DNA from: Enterococcus pseudoavium NBRC 100491
Lineage (GTDB): Bacteria; Bacillota; Bacilli; Lactobacillales; Enterococcaceae
Length of the DNA stretch: 35,303 nucleotides
Direction: 5' to 3'
Assembly (NCBI RefSeq): GCF_001544295.1
Contig: NZ_BCQF01000026.1
Span: 1 to 35,303, forward strand
Position numbers and translations under genes: made by a program. The notes under the pieces were generated by a model. The model saw only the letters and a list, made by a program, of their open reading frames with translations. It ran no database searches and had not been told where the DNA came from. Shown here piece by piece: positions 17,798-25,349 of the stretch (the first letter of the stretch is position 1; each line of letters opens with the position of its first letter).

Positions 17798-18451
17798 TTA
17801 TTTTTCTTCGCTACCCATAAATTTAGCAACAAAAGCTGCAATCACAGCTCCCAAAGTTGGTGCTAATAAATATACCCAGTAGTGAGATAACGCGCTACCG
17901 CCAGCGAAAATCGCAGGGCCTAAGCTACGAGCGGCATTTAATGATCCGCCAGTTAAGTTTAAAGCAACGATAATCAAGAAGGCTAATGTAAGACCAATCG
18001 CTACTGGAGCCATTTGTGCATTACCATATTTTTCGCTTGTAACCATCAAGATAACAAAAACGAATAGGAAGGTAATCAACGTTTCAACACCAAATGCTTG
18101 TGCAGCACTGATATTTGGGAAATCAGTTTGACCAAAACCATCGCTAGGTAATTTTAATGCATGGACATAAAGATATAAAATTGCTGAAGCTACAATTGAA
18201 CCTAACGCTTGGGCAATAATGTAAAAAATCCCATCTTTGACTTCTAAACGCTTATTAATCATCATCGCAATTGAAACGCCTGGATTGAAGTTCCCACCTG
18301 AGACGCCTCCGACAGCGTAAGCCATCACAGTAATTGCTAAACCAAAGGCTAAACCAATTGTTAATGTCCCACCTTTAGCCACAACGACTGTACCAGTACC
18401 TAGAAAAACTAGCATGAAGGTACCAATAAATTCTGCAAAATATTTTTTCAT
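17798..18451 (-). CDS. MIP-family aquaporin/glycerol channel
   Basis: 217-aa channel with six helices. Half-helix motif 1 is NFNPGVS (usual NPA changed to NPG) and motif 2 is SLNAARSLGPA (usual NPARS changed to NAARS). Both asparagines that line the pore are kept, and the selectivity Arg in the second motif is present. The small size and missing long glycerol-channel loop favour an AqpZ-like water/small-solute channel. Start ATG behind AAAGGTGG. Monocistronic. Confidence 0.88.
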   Translation of the reverse strand: MKKYFAEFIGTFMLVFLGTGTVVVAKGGTLTIGLAFGLAITVMAYAVGGVSGGNFNPGVSIAMMINKRLEVKDGIFYIIAQALGSIVASAILYLYVHALKLPSDGFGQTDFPNISAAQAFGVETLITFLFVFVILMVTSEKYGNAQMAPVAIGLTLAFLIIVALNLTGGSLNAARSLGPAIFAGGSALSHYWVYLLAPTLGAVIAAFVAKFMGSEEK

Positions 18452-18581
18452 TTGCTTTCAACCACCTTTTTTTATTCATTCAAAAACTAAGTTTATTTTA
18501 AATTTTATGTTTTGTAAAGCAATAACCTTTCATAAATCATTATATTTTTCACCTTGTTAAAACAGCATATTTCCGGAATAT

Positions 18582-18632
18582 AAAAAAATCTTACATTCAT
18601 TTTCATCTAAAAATGAAAACGAATGTAAGATT
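18582..18632 (-). terminator. Terminator of the Ohr/OsmC gene
   Basis: 20-bp stem with one mismatch (18587-18606 with 18613-18632) followed by a T-run on the minus strand. Confidence 0.88.
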
Positions 18633-18648
18633 AAGTTGCATTGATAGC

Positions 18649-19050
18649 TTAAACCAATTCTACTTGGACATCGATGTTGCCCTTTGTCGCTTTTGAGTAA
18701 GGACAAAACTCGTGTGCTTCTTCAACGATCTTTTCTGCTTCAGCTTTTTCCACTCCAGGGATAGACGTTTCTAGGATCACGCCAATTTGATAGCCACCAT
18801 CATCCAATTGATATAATGAAACGCGGGCTTTCACTTCTGCATCTGACTCAAGATTATGTTCCTTCAACATATGATGAACCGCACCGTTAAAACAAGAAGC
18901 ATAGCCTGCCGCAAATAATTGCTCTGGATTGGTTCCCTCTGCATGAATTGAAGGTGGCTCGATCTTCATCTTCATACTACCATTTGGTGCTTGAACTTCG
19001 CCGGTACGTCCGCCATGATTAATCATCGCTGTTTCATACAATTTTTTCAA
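18649..19050 (-). CDS. Ohr/OsmC-family organic hydroperoxide reductase
   Basis: Thiol peroxidase that reduces organic hydroperoxides. The two catalytic cysteines are in GYASCFNGA and EFCPYSKAT, and the active-site Arg is in GGRTGEV near the N-terminus, with the supporting Glu in NPEQLFAAG. 133 aa, near the usual Ohr length. The start is TTG at 19050 with AGAAGGGA about 10 nt upstream; no ATG fits before the conserved start of the fold. Confidence 0.9.
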   Translation of the reverse strand: MKKLYETAMINHGGRTGEVQAPNGSMKMKIEPPSIHAEGTNPEQLFAAGYASCFNGAVHHMLKEHNLESDAEVKARVSLYQLDDGGYQIGVILETSIPGVEKAEAEKIVEEAHEFCPYSKATKGNIDVQVELV

Positions 19051-19238
19051 AATTCGTCATTCCCTTCTGGTTTCCTAACTCAAGTGTATGCTGTTATTAG
19101 CGGAAACTCAAAAATATTGCTCAGAAAAATGAAATTAAACAAATTATTTTGCCAACAGTTTAGCCTATTAAAAAGAATGCTTGGAATGAACTGAAATTGT
19201 TCAATCTTTCTCAAACAACTCCCTCCCTCTACTTTTTT

Positions 19239-19246
19239 GTTATAAT
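19239..19246 (+). promoter_or_regulatory. Promoter (extended -10) of the Ser/Thr-rich lipoprotein
   Basis: TGTTATAAT with TATAAT at 19241-19246, 23 bp before the start codon. No convincing -35. Confidence 0.55.
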
Positions 19247-19268
19247 AGGCAACGAAGGAGGGGAAAAC

Positions 19269-19913
19269 ATGAAAAAGATTTTTTTAATTTGTTTAGTCGC
19301 AACTTTTGCCTTAATCGGCTGTCAGCGCGACTCATCACAAAAAAGCTCAGACTCATCAAGTGCTAAACAAACCGTTTCAAAAAGTTCTACTTCTCAAAAA
19401 ACTGAACTTTCTAGCACCACCCCCGCAAGCCAATCTACGACAACCACCAGAGCAGAAATAACCAGCAATTCGACGACTGCTGACTCAACGACGCTTTCTT
19501 CCAGCGAAGCAACGCTGACCGATATTGTCGCTGCCAACGAATTTGGCGGCTATGCCACCTTCTATTTTAACGGGATCAATGTCCCTGATTCGATCAATAT
19601 TAATACCAACTCAAATCAAGTGATCTTTAACCCCGGCGTCAATAATGAAGCCGCTTATACCCTGACTATGAAAAATATCCCCACTAGGCCAATTCGGGTC
19701 TTCTCAGCAGATAACCACGAAATTCGAACAGTCTATGTCTCCACTCAGCTTTCGGTGGGAGAACAGCTTTCCGGCAGCTATCGGCCAAATAATCAAGCAG
19801 GCGTACTTTATCTTTTCCATAATAAACATGGCAGTCTCTCCTTAGCGACACCTAATTATGCCGGCAACGTACCACAAGACCAAACCGATGTCATGATCGA
19901 GGCCTTACAATAA
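19269..19913 (+). CDS. Ser/Thr-rich lipoprotein, function unknown
   Basis: 214-aa secreted lipoprotein. Signal peptide of about 17 residues ending in the lipobox LIGC (Cys18). Residues about 20-75 are a Ser/Thr/Gln-rich, low-complexity linker of the type that spans the cell wall. The rest (about 78-214, beginning DIVAANEFGGYATFYFNG) is a compact, probably beta-rich domain that I do not recognise. Start ATG behind GAAGGAGGGG. Stand-alone gene with its own promoter and terminator. Confidence 0.85.
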   Translation: MKKIFLICLVATFALIGCQRDSSQKSSDSSSAKQTVSKSSTSQKTELSSTTPASQSTTTTRAEITSNSTTADSTTLSSSEATLTDIVAANEFGGYATFYFNGINVPDSININTNSNQVIFNPGVNNEAAYTLTMKNIPTRPIRVFSADNHEIRTVYVSTQLSVGEQLSGSYRPNNQAGVLYLFHNKHGSLSLATPNYAGNVPQDQTDVMIEALQ

Positions 19914-19928
19914 ACGCGACTATTTTAT

Positions 19929-19957
19929 CCGAGTATTTCTTTTTACTCGGTTTTTTT
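19929..19957 (+). terminator. Terminator of the lipoprotein gene
   Basis: CCGAGTA (19929-19935) pairs with TACTCGG (19944-19950), followed by seven T. Confidence 0.85.
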
Positions 19958-19989
19958 GTACTTCCTTTTACTTTGTAAATGAACAAAGC

Positions 19990-20772
19990 TTACTGATTTC
20001 GGACTTTATTAGCCATTTTCCCCTGCCTTCGTTGGGCAATCAACGTTTGGACATACGCAGCCTTATTCGTGAGCCGTTTCTGCTTTGGCCTTTTCTCAAC
20101 ATTGGCTAACTCGGCAATTCCAGCTACACCATGATTTTGAGTGTTTGCAATTGAGCATCCCTTGGTAACAGCTATTTTTTTAGTTTCAGCTAATTGCCCT
20201 TCATTTTCTTTAACTTCTGCTGGCACTTGGCCAGTCTTTATTGGCGGCTTTTCCTCAATAAACTCGATTTTGAACTTTTCCGGACTTGCCTCATCGGGTA
20301 AATAAGGTTGGATCAGTACTAAACGTTCTTCCTCACTTAACTTAGTCGGATCAAAACCCGTTGGCACCGTGATTTTTACGACTTCCAATGGTTCATCTTC
20401 TGGATTGGCAGCCACTTCTGCTGGTTTCTCATCATCGAGCACGCTTTCAGTTGGATACGTCTCTTTAGTTCCGGGTCTGGTTGATTTAATAAATTTTGCA
20501 AAACGCCGTACTCCAGCTCTTTCAAAAATACTTAGCGTTGTCAAAATCTCAAAAATCCCATCCGCCTCCGCTTTTGTGCGAGTTTCATCCGCATTTCTTA
20601 GTGTTAGGGTGTGCTTCTTACCCGTTACATCAGTAAAAACAGCCACATAACGTAACTGTAGTTCTTGATTTTTTCGCCGTCCGCTACCAGTAGCTTTTAA
20701 CCGCTGACTATATTGCCGAGTTGTTTCACAGAAGCGATGGTAGTCAGGTTTATTGTTAAATAGCCGCTCAAT
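19990..20772 (-). CDS. Unrecognised protein with abnormal start
   Basis: Hydrophilic protein whose frame is open from the stop of the upstream gene (20782-20784) to 19990. A Lys/Arg-rich, DNA-binding-like N-terminus (residues about 15-45), then VTGKKHTLTLRNADETRTKA, a helical FERAGVRRFAKF segment, an acidic Pro/Glu-rich middle and a basic tail. By eye the VTGKKHTLTL..IFEILTTL part is weakly like DUF2922; I would not rely on it. There is no ATG near the beginning. The first NTG is GTG at 20646 (218 aa) without a ribosome binding site. ATT at 20772 has GAGG 7 nt upstream and would give 260 aa. The preceding gene is in the same frame, so a coupled AUU start, stop readthrough or a nonsense-split gene are all possible. 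Confidence 0.65.
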   Translation of the reverse strand: MERLFNNKPDYHRFCETTRQYSQRLKATGSGRRKNQELQLRYVAVFTDVTGKKHTLTLRNADETRTKAEADGIFEILTTLSIFERAGVRRFAKFIKSTRPGTKETYPTESVLDDEKPAEVAANPEDEPLEVVKITVPTGFDPTKLSEEERLVLIQPYLPDEASPEKFKIEFIEEKPPIKTGQVPAEVKENEGQLAETKKIAVTKGCSIANTQNHGVAGIAELANVEKRPKQKRLTNKAAYVQTLIAQRRQGKMANKVRNQ

Positions 20773-20781
20773 GACTTTTCC

Positions 20782-21054
20782 TCATTCACCACCTTTAAAA
20801 TAGCTCTTGAAATAAGGACAAAATTGACGCAGCACAGAATTAGGCCCCGCCGACAAAAATATTTCGCAAATCAGCTCTTTGAACATAAAAGAAAAATCAT
20901 CTACTACTAAGGCATTTCGTACCATGATGGCAACCGCGTACTCGATCACAGCGGATGCATTTTGAGTTGCTTCATAATAGGTCACAACCTTTTTCTCCAA
21001 TGTTTCCCGTTTCATTGTGAATAATTGTCTTTGAGTCAATTCTGGGTTCTTCAT
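20782..21054 (-). CDS. Unrecognised 90-aa protein
   Basis: Begins MKNPELTQRQLFTMKRE behind a strong AAGGAGGAAG, so it is very likely translated. Helical throughout, ending in KSYFKGGE. It ends in TGA, and the next gene continues in the same reading frame only 9 bases later. Together they may be two halves of one ancestral gene or a coupled pair. No family recognised. Confidence 0.7.
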   Translation of the reverse strand: MKNPELTQRQLFTMKRETLEKKVVTYYEATQNASAVIEYAVAIMVRNALVVDDFSFMFKELICEIFLSAGPNSVLRQFCPYFKSYFKGGE

Positions 21055-21185
21055 CTCTGCTCTTCCTCCTTAGAAAATTTCTGCTCAAACACATCATAGC
21101 GCTAGCAAGACCAAAAGCCGAACTCAAAATTCTTACAAGAAAAAAATAATTTTAGCACTTCGGTGATAAAAAAACATGCCTACAT

Positions 21186-21213
21186 AAAAAAAGAGACCTG
21201 AAACTCAGATCTC
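21186..21213 (-). terminator. Terminator of the GNAT gene
   Basis: Stem GAGA.CTGA-AAC-TCAG.TCTC with one mismatch (21193-21213), T-run on the minus strand. Confidence 0.8.
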
Positions 21214-21241
21214 CAACGTCAAAACTACTTCAGTAAAAAAT

Positions 21242-21664
21242 TTAAATCTCCTTTTTGAAAAAGAAATAATCACAACCTGAGACTGGAACATCTCCTATTT
21301 TTCCAAATTCCTGATAGCCATTCTTTGCGTAGAAACGCGGGGCTTCAAAGGAAAATGTTTCAAGATGGATTACGTTGCATTTTTCCCTTTTAGCGATTTC
21401 TTCCATCTTGATTAGTAACTTTTTCCCTTGACCCTGCCCCCGTAATGACTCATCCACCCAGAAAAAATCAATGTGCATGATATTCCAAAAGCTATGCGCC
21501 GTGATACCTCCCACCACTTTTTCCTCGTCATTATATAAATAACAGCCAAAAGAAGCCTCTGGCAACGTGTCGATCGAACTTGGCAAGCTGCTATTCCCAA
21601 ACTCAACAACTTTCTCTCTTACCACTTCCTGCATTTCCAAGGTATTGTTTTCGATAAGATCCAT
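21242..21664 (-). CDS. GNAT-family N-acetyltransferase
   Basis: 140-aa acetyltransferase. The acetyl-CoA loop is RGQGQGKKLL (about 80-89, motif A), preceded by the beta-strand MHIDFFWVDESL and followed by FYAKNGYQEFG, the typical C-terminal motif. Start ATG behind TAGGGGG. The acceptor substrate is not predictable. It was probably the neighbour of rplL before the phage-like element inserted. Confidence 0.88.
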   Translation of the reverse strand: MDLIENNTLEMQEVVREKVVEFGNSSLPSSIDTLPEASFGCYLYNDEEKVVGGITAHSFWNIMHIDFFWVDESLRGQGQGKKLLIKMEEIAKREKCNVIHLETFSFEAPRFYAKNGYQEFGKIGDVPVSGCDYFFFKKEI

Positions 21665-21840
21665 TTTTATCCCCCTAAATCTCTTCAGCGCTACTATTAG
21701 ATAAGATTCCCTGTAATACTAAAACAATGAATTTCTGTCTTGTAGTGCATTTTTCACTAACTCTATCAAGTATAGCAAACATTCCCAGAAACTGTTTCAT
21801 TTCATGGTCGTAGAAAAATTACCTTTTTTAGAAAACAAAA

Positions 21841-21880
21841 AAAGCTAGAACCCTTATCAACTAAGGATTCTAGCTTGAAA
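21841..21880 (-). terminator. Displaced rplL-type terminator
   Basis: AAGCTAGAA..CCTTA pairs with TAAGG..TTCTAGCTT, followed on the minus strand by a T-run (positions below 21846). Layout, loop and distance to the 18-bp repeat match the terminator of rplL at 27661-27702 (CTAGAA.CC versus CTAGAAGCC). I infer that it is the original rplL terminator, now cut off from its gene by the inserted element. Confidence 0.75.
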
Positions 21881-21892
21881 TAATCAAAAGAG

Positions 21893-21910
21893 ATTATTTT
21901 ACAGTTACAG
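21893..21910. other. Left attachment site copy (18-bp direct repeat)
   Basis: ATTATTTTACAGTTACAG, identical to 27718-27735 where it covers the stop and last codons of rplL. Sequences on the two sides diverge at once. It marks the left end of the inserted element. Confidence 0.85.
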
Positions 21911-22002
21911 AAAAGACAGCATTATTGGAATGAACCAAGGTGTATTATCGCCAATTTTTACTATAATTTATTTTAGCACATCAGCTTAATAAAACTAAAA
22001 AC

Positions 22003-22036
22003 ACATTCAAACATATTCATTTTCATATTCAAAAAC
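22003..22036. repeat. Left arm-type repeats
   Basis: ACATTCAA, ATATTCAT and ATATTCAAAAAC in tandem (22003-22036). TATTCAAAAAC recurs exactly at 27623-27633 near the other end. Such repeats near both ends are typical integrase arm-binding sites. The rest of 21665-22079 holds the displaced terminator, the att copy and no gene. Confidence 0.6.
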
Positions 22037-22054
22037 TCAATTAGCTCAGGGCAA

Positions 22055-22076
22055 GCGGCCGCTCCTATGTGGGCGG
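22055..22076 (-). repeat. GCGGCCG motif behind the RelE-like gene (copy A)
   Basis: GCGGCCGCTCCTATGTGGGC lies 3 nt past the stop of the gene at 22080. It closely resembles 23238-23258 (GCGGCCGTTCACTCTGTGAGC), which follows the stop of the next gene. Function unknown; perhaps an mRNA 3'-end element. Confidence 0.6.
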
Positions 22077-22079
22077 TAT

Positions 22080-23180
22080 TTATTTTCCCTCTTTTGCCTT
22101 ATCCCATTCTATCTTTAGATATTCCCTCATTGTATTTACTAAGTCATTGGTATTAACTTTGACGTTTACTAGGTCATTAGAACTAATCTTCTCTTTACCT
22201 AAAATCTTTGTACAGTTTTCTACTAGATTCAAAATTTTATCATTTCTATCATCTGACTTACTCGGTCCAAAATATAGTTTTAACAAATTGGCTTGAGTTT
22301 TTACCTTATCAATTAATGCGTCTCGTTCTTGCTGTATTTGACTTTTTGACATGTAACTACTGACCACTTCAACACTTTCAATTTTCTCAATTTTAGTTCT
22401 AATTTTTTCATCTACTGCAACAATCATCCGTAACCCATTACCTAACCTAATAGAAAGCACCTTATCATAGTTTTCTCCTGAATATTCCTTGATCACTTTA
22501 ACATTACTTTTACCATCAAGAGTATTATTTGCTAAGTTTACTAGACTGTTCTGAACTAATTTTTTCTCTATTTCATCAAATTTTTCAAAATTCTTTAGTG
22601 CAGTTGATGAAAATATGATCGATATATCATTATCTAATGAAATAGGCACAGAATCAACAACTTTGCTTATTTTTCCCTTGCTCAAGTTACTTCCTTTACT
22701 TAGAAATTCTAAGATTACTATCTTCTTAAAGTAGTGTTTTAGTTTTTCGTGTTCTTGATAACTTGGTAAAAAATCTAGCAGACGGGTAATTGACGACACA
22801 AATTTTACTGTTTCTTCTCTCACCTTTTGTATCCAATCAATTCTTGCACTGGCTTTTAAATCAGCATCAATTTTTCTTTGATGCATTTCTTTTTGTAATC
22901 TGTTATTTTTATCACTCATTTCTTTTTGGATTTCAGCTGTTCGTTTAGTATTCCATCTAGCTCCGGCAAATGAAATACCACCAGCAAAAAAGGCTCCTGC
23001 AGCACCAAAGAAGCCCGATATTTCTGATAATCCTAAATCATTGACAAACAGACTAAAAAAACAAACTCCTAACATAAAGAAAAATAAGGAAATTAAGACT
23101 ATTAACCAAATATCTGTTTTTCTTTTTTTAAAAATTACTTTTATCAAATTAATACTCTCTCTAACAAAAACCCAATTCAT
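22080..23180 (-). CDS. Two-helix membrane protein with coiled coil and RelE/ParE-like region
   Basis: 366 aa. Two hydrophobic segments (about residues 25-46 and 55-74), a charged coiled coil (about 75-125, containing EIQKEMSDKNNRLQKEMHQ and ARIDWIQKVREE), then a cytoplasmic region. Residues about 186-277 resemble a RelE/ParE-type toxin: SSTALKNFEKFDEIEKKL for the helical start, then LSIRLGNGLRMIVAVDEK, a IEKIE strand and a closing Tyr, which mirrors the family's S-I-R-x-G-x-x-x-R-(I/M) pattern. No partner antitoxin is visible. Start ATG at 23180 behind GAGGTGG; an in-frame start six codons upstream would include it. Located in the prophage cargo region; roles in phage exclusion or toxicity are guesses. 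Confidence 0.75.
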   Translation of the reverse strand: MNWVFVRESINLIKVIFKKRKTDIWLIVLISLFFFMLGVCFFSLFVNDLGLSEISGFFGAAGAFFAGGISFAGARWNTKRTAEIQKEMSDKNNRLQKEMHQRKIDADLKASARIDWIQKVREETVKFVSSITRLLDFLPSYQEHEKLKHYFKKIVILEFLSKGSNLSKGKISKVVDSVPISLDNDISIIFSSTALKNFEKFDEIEKKLVQNSLVNLANNTLDGKSNVKVIKEYSGENYDKVLSIRLGNGLRMIVAVDEKIRTKIEKIESVEVVSSYMSKSQIQQERDALIDKVKTQANLLKLYFGPSKSDDRNDKILNLVENCTKILGKEKISSNDLVNVKVNTNDLVNTMREYLKIEWDKAKEGK

Positions 23181-23237
23181 TTTTACCACCTCAACCAAAT
23201 TATATCAAAAAAGCCATCAACTTGATGAACTATTATG

Positions 23238-23258
23238 GCGGCCGTTCACTCTGTGAGC
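23238..23258 (-). repeat. GCGGCCG motif behind the 200-aa membrane protein gene (copy B)
   Basis: Second copy of the motif at 22055-22076, starting 6 nt past the stop. On the RNA it can form TCAC-AGA-GTGA followed by the self-complementary CGGCCG. No T-run follows. Confidence 0.55.
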
Positions 23259-23264
23259 ATCTTA

Positions 23265-23867
23265 TTACTCCCAATCTTTTGGTACGATTATTGACTGTAT
23301 AATTTCTTTTCCCTTAATGTCAATAAACACCGCATCAAGAATTATTTCTCCGTTGTGCTCCTTATATTTATCACCGATACCTAATAATAAATCACTAGTT
23401 AGGATGTGCTCTTTCCCAGAATTCCCAGGTGGTATGAATTCTAAACTCGAACCCTTTACTACATCAAACAAATCAAGAATATAGCCTTCCTCATTAGGCT
23501 CTTGAGCCAATTTTTTGGATCTAAATCCCATAAAGCTTACTCCAGCTGTAATTTCACCGGCATTATAGGCACTAACTACCACCATAGATTTCTCCGTGTT
23601 TATCATAATAATGCCATCTTCTGTCCGCTCTTGTTTATTCCCATTCCTAACCAAGATCCGGACATTTAATTTTTCTTTTCTAAAAACTAACCATAGGGAG
23701 ACTACTACAGCTCCTATCGTACCTATAGCACTAAGCCACTCAGCCAACGAACCATCAATTGAGAATCTAACCCCGAATAAAAAGATTATAAGTAAGCCCA
23801 CAATCCCTCCTGCAAGTGATCCGAGCGCTAACGATTGAAATGTTGAATTATCAAAAATTTTTTTCAT
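23265..23867 (-). CDS. Two-helix membrane protein, function unknown
   Basis: 200 aa with two N-terminal hydrophobic segments (about 11-31 and 42-62) separated by RFSIDGSLAEWLSAIGT, and a soluble, probably beta-rich domain (about 68-200) that should face the cytoplasm. Start ATG behind GAGGTG, 32 bp past the upstream terminator. It is followed by the RelE-like membrane protein on the same strand with no terminator between them, so the two may form a unit. No family recognised. Confidence 0.75.
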   Translation of the reverse strand: MKKIFDNSTFQSLALGSLAGGIVGLLIIFLFGVRFSIDGSLAEWLSAIGTIGAVVVSLWLVFRKEKLNVRILVRNGNKQERTEDGIIMINTEKSMVVVSAYNAGEITAGVSFMGFRSKKLAQEPNEEGYILDLFDVVKGSSLEFIPPGNSGKEHILTSDLLLGIGDKYKEHNGEIILDAVFIDIKGKEIIQSIIVPKDWE

Positions 23868-23884
23868 CGTTTCACCTCAAAATC

Positions 23885-23893
23885 AGTATACCA
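23885..23893 (-). promoter_or_regulatory. Extended -10 promoter for the two membrane genes
   Basis: Minus strand TGGTATACT, with -10 TATACT at 23885-23890. It overlaps the terminator of the gene upstream. Confidence 0.5.
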
Positions 23894-23921
23894 AAAATCC
23901 CCGGTCAATCGACTAGGGATT
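23893..23921 (-). terminator. Terminator of the LysM lipoprotein gene
   Basis: ATCCC..GTC-GATT-GAC..GGGAT with a five-T tail on the minus strand. Confidence 0.7.
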
Positions 23922-23974
23922 ATACAATCATTCTATTTGTATTTATCTTTGGATAAAGGTTAGATATCTTTGAA

Positions 23975-25195
23975 TTATTTTATTCTAATCTGCTGCCCTG
24001 GATCAAAGTAATAGTTATCCGCTGACATTCCATTTAGACTAAATAGTTGCTCAACACTAATACCGTAACGAGCTGCAATTTGTGGCGGACCTTCACCAGC
24101 TTGAACTACACCATACTGTGAGTTCGCATCATTCTGAGAGTTCTCTTGCTGCTGTTGCTCTTGTTCTTGAGCGGCTTGCTGCTGTCTGGCAGCCTCTTGT
24201 TGAGCTTTTGATTCTGCTTCTGCGGCCACTTTCTGAGCTTGTGTTTCTTGTAAGTTAGACTCTGCTTGTCGTTCTACTTGATTGCTGCTTGATGGTGAAC
24301 TATACGCATTATCTTCTTCAATTACTTCAGAGTTCGTTGATTCTGTTTCAAAGTTTACTGGTGTCAATTCCAAATCAGCAGTATCTACATATCTTTCTAC
24401 CAGTTCTTTAGGAAGATCTCCGTTAAATTGCATTAATACTAAATTATCCTCATCAGCGGCAGTGTACGAGTACGCTAATGAAGATGATTTACCTAGATCA
24501 TCATAATAGTCCTTTGTATTCGTTAAATCTTCTAAGGTGGTAAATGAAAAAATTCGAGCATTTTGATATTCTCCATCACTACCTAATTGAATTCCAAAAA
24601 TCATACTTTCTTTTGCTGCTAAAGGAGCTGTACCAAAATCATCTTTAGTCATTTTTCGTGCATCATTAACTTCAAGTCCATCTTTTTTAAATTGATCAAT
24701 GACTTCGGATAATTTCACAGCTGTTTTCTTTTTGGCCTTTGAAGTAGACGTTTCATTTTGATTTGTTTTTTTTGAGTAAGGCTTTAAAACAATTTTTTCA
24801 GCATCTTTATCTTCTGGTGTGAGAACAATATTTTTGTCTTCTTTTTCAATGCTATAGTCATCATCTAACTCTAAATCCTTTTCTTTAAGGTGGATTGTTT
24901 TTCCCTTCAACTCATACTCAACTTTATACTTGATGGTTTCCACAATTTGTTTCCCAAGATCTTCACCCATCTTTTCCCACTCGTTTGATGCCTTGCTTTT
25001 CATTTCAGACGCATCTACAGCCCAGGTCATGACGTGATCACTAAAAGATACTTTAAAATGGATGTTATCTTCGTTCTCGTTCATATCCATTTGCCAATCA
25101 TGAGATTTTAAATCGTCAACAGTAACCTTGTTTCCGCAAGCGGTCAATGTGATAGACAATAAAATCATTGATACAACCGTAACAAACTTTTTCAA
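23975..25195 (-). CDS. LysM-domain lipoprotein in the prophage
   Basis: 406 aa. Signal peptide with lipobox LTAC (Cys20), a lysine/aspartate-rich domain (about 23-150), a second globular domain (about 160-285, beginning KLSEVIDQFKKDG), a Gln/Ala/Glu-rich low-complexity coiled stretch (about 305-355) and a C-terminal LysM-like domain (about 360-406, QAGEGPPQIAARYGIS..LFSLNGM..PGQQIRIK) that should bind cell-wall glycan. The start is TTG at 25195, 7 nt behind AAGGG. The protein would bridge membrane and wall, as some phage lysogenic-conversion proteins do; its function is unknown. A TGATACAAT extended -10 lies at 25238-25246. Confidence 0.82.
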   Translation of the reverse strand: MKKFVTVVSMILLSITLTACGNKVTVDDLKSHDWQMDMNENEDNIHFKVSFSDHVMTWAVDASEMKSKASNEWEKMGEDLGKQIVETIKYKVEYELKGKTIHLKEKDLELDDDYSIEKEDKNIVLTPEDKDAEKIVLKPYSKKTNQNETSTSKAKKKTAVKLSEVIDQFKKDGLEVNDARKMTKDDFGTAPLAAKESMIFGIQLGSDGEYQNARIFSFTTLEDLTNTKDYYDDLGKSSSLAYSYTAADEDNLVLMQFNGDLPKELVERYVDTADLELTPVNFETESTNSEVIEEDNAYSSPSSSNQVERQAESNLQETQAQKVAAEAESKAQQEAARQQQAAQEQEQQQQENSQNDANSQYGVVQAGEGPPQIAARYGISVEQLFSLNGMSADNYYFDPGQQIRIK

Positions 25196-25237
25196 AAGCT
25201 AGCCCTTCTTTCATTAGCATTATTCTTTTCTAGAATA

Positions 25238-25246
25238 ATTGTATCA
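25238..25246 (-). promoter_or_regulatory. Extended -10 promoter of the LysM lipoprotein
   Basis: Minus strand TGATACAAT (-10 TACAAT at 25238-25243), about 40 bp before the TTG start. Confidence 0.5.
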
Positions 25247-25349
25247 TGGTCAAATGAATTGAATCTATAGCTTTATCATTAAATCCTAGACGAACAATAG
25301 TTATATTACTCTCACTGGAATATGAGTTTCATAATTAGCTTTTGCAAAA

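Noticed and set aside
20369-20650. Plus-strand 93-codon frame opposite the unrecognised gene
   Set aside because: No ribosome binding site, low-complexity Ser-rich translation, and the opposite strand follows a translated gene in frame.
23200-23212. TGATATAAT as promoter of the RelE-like gene
   Set aside because: The start point would fall on or next to the ribosome binding site, giving almost no leader; I judged cotranscription from upstream more likely.
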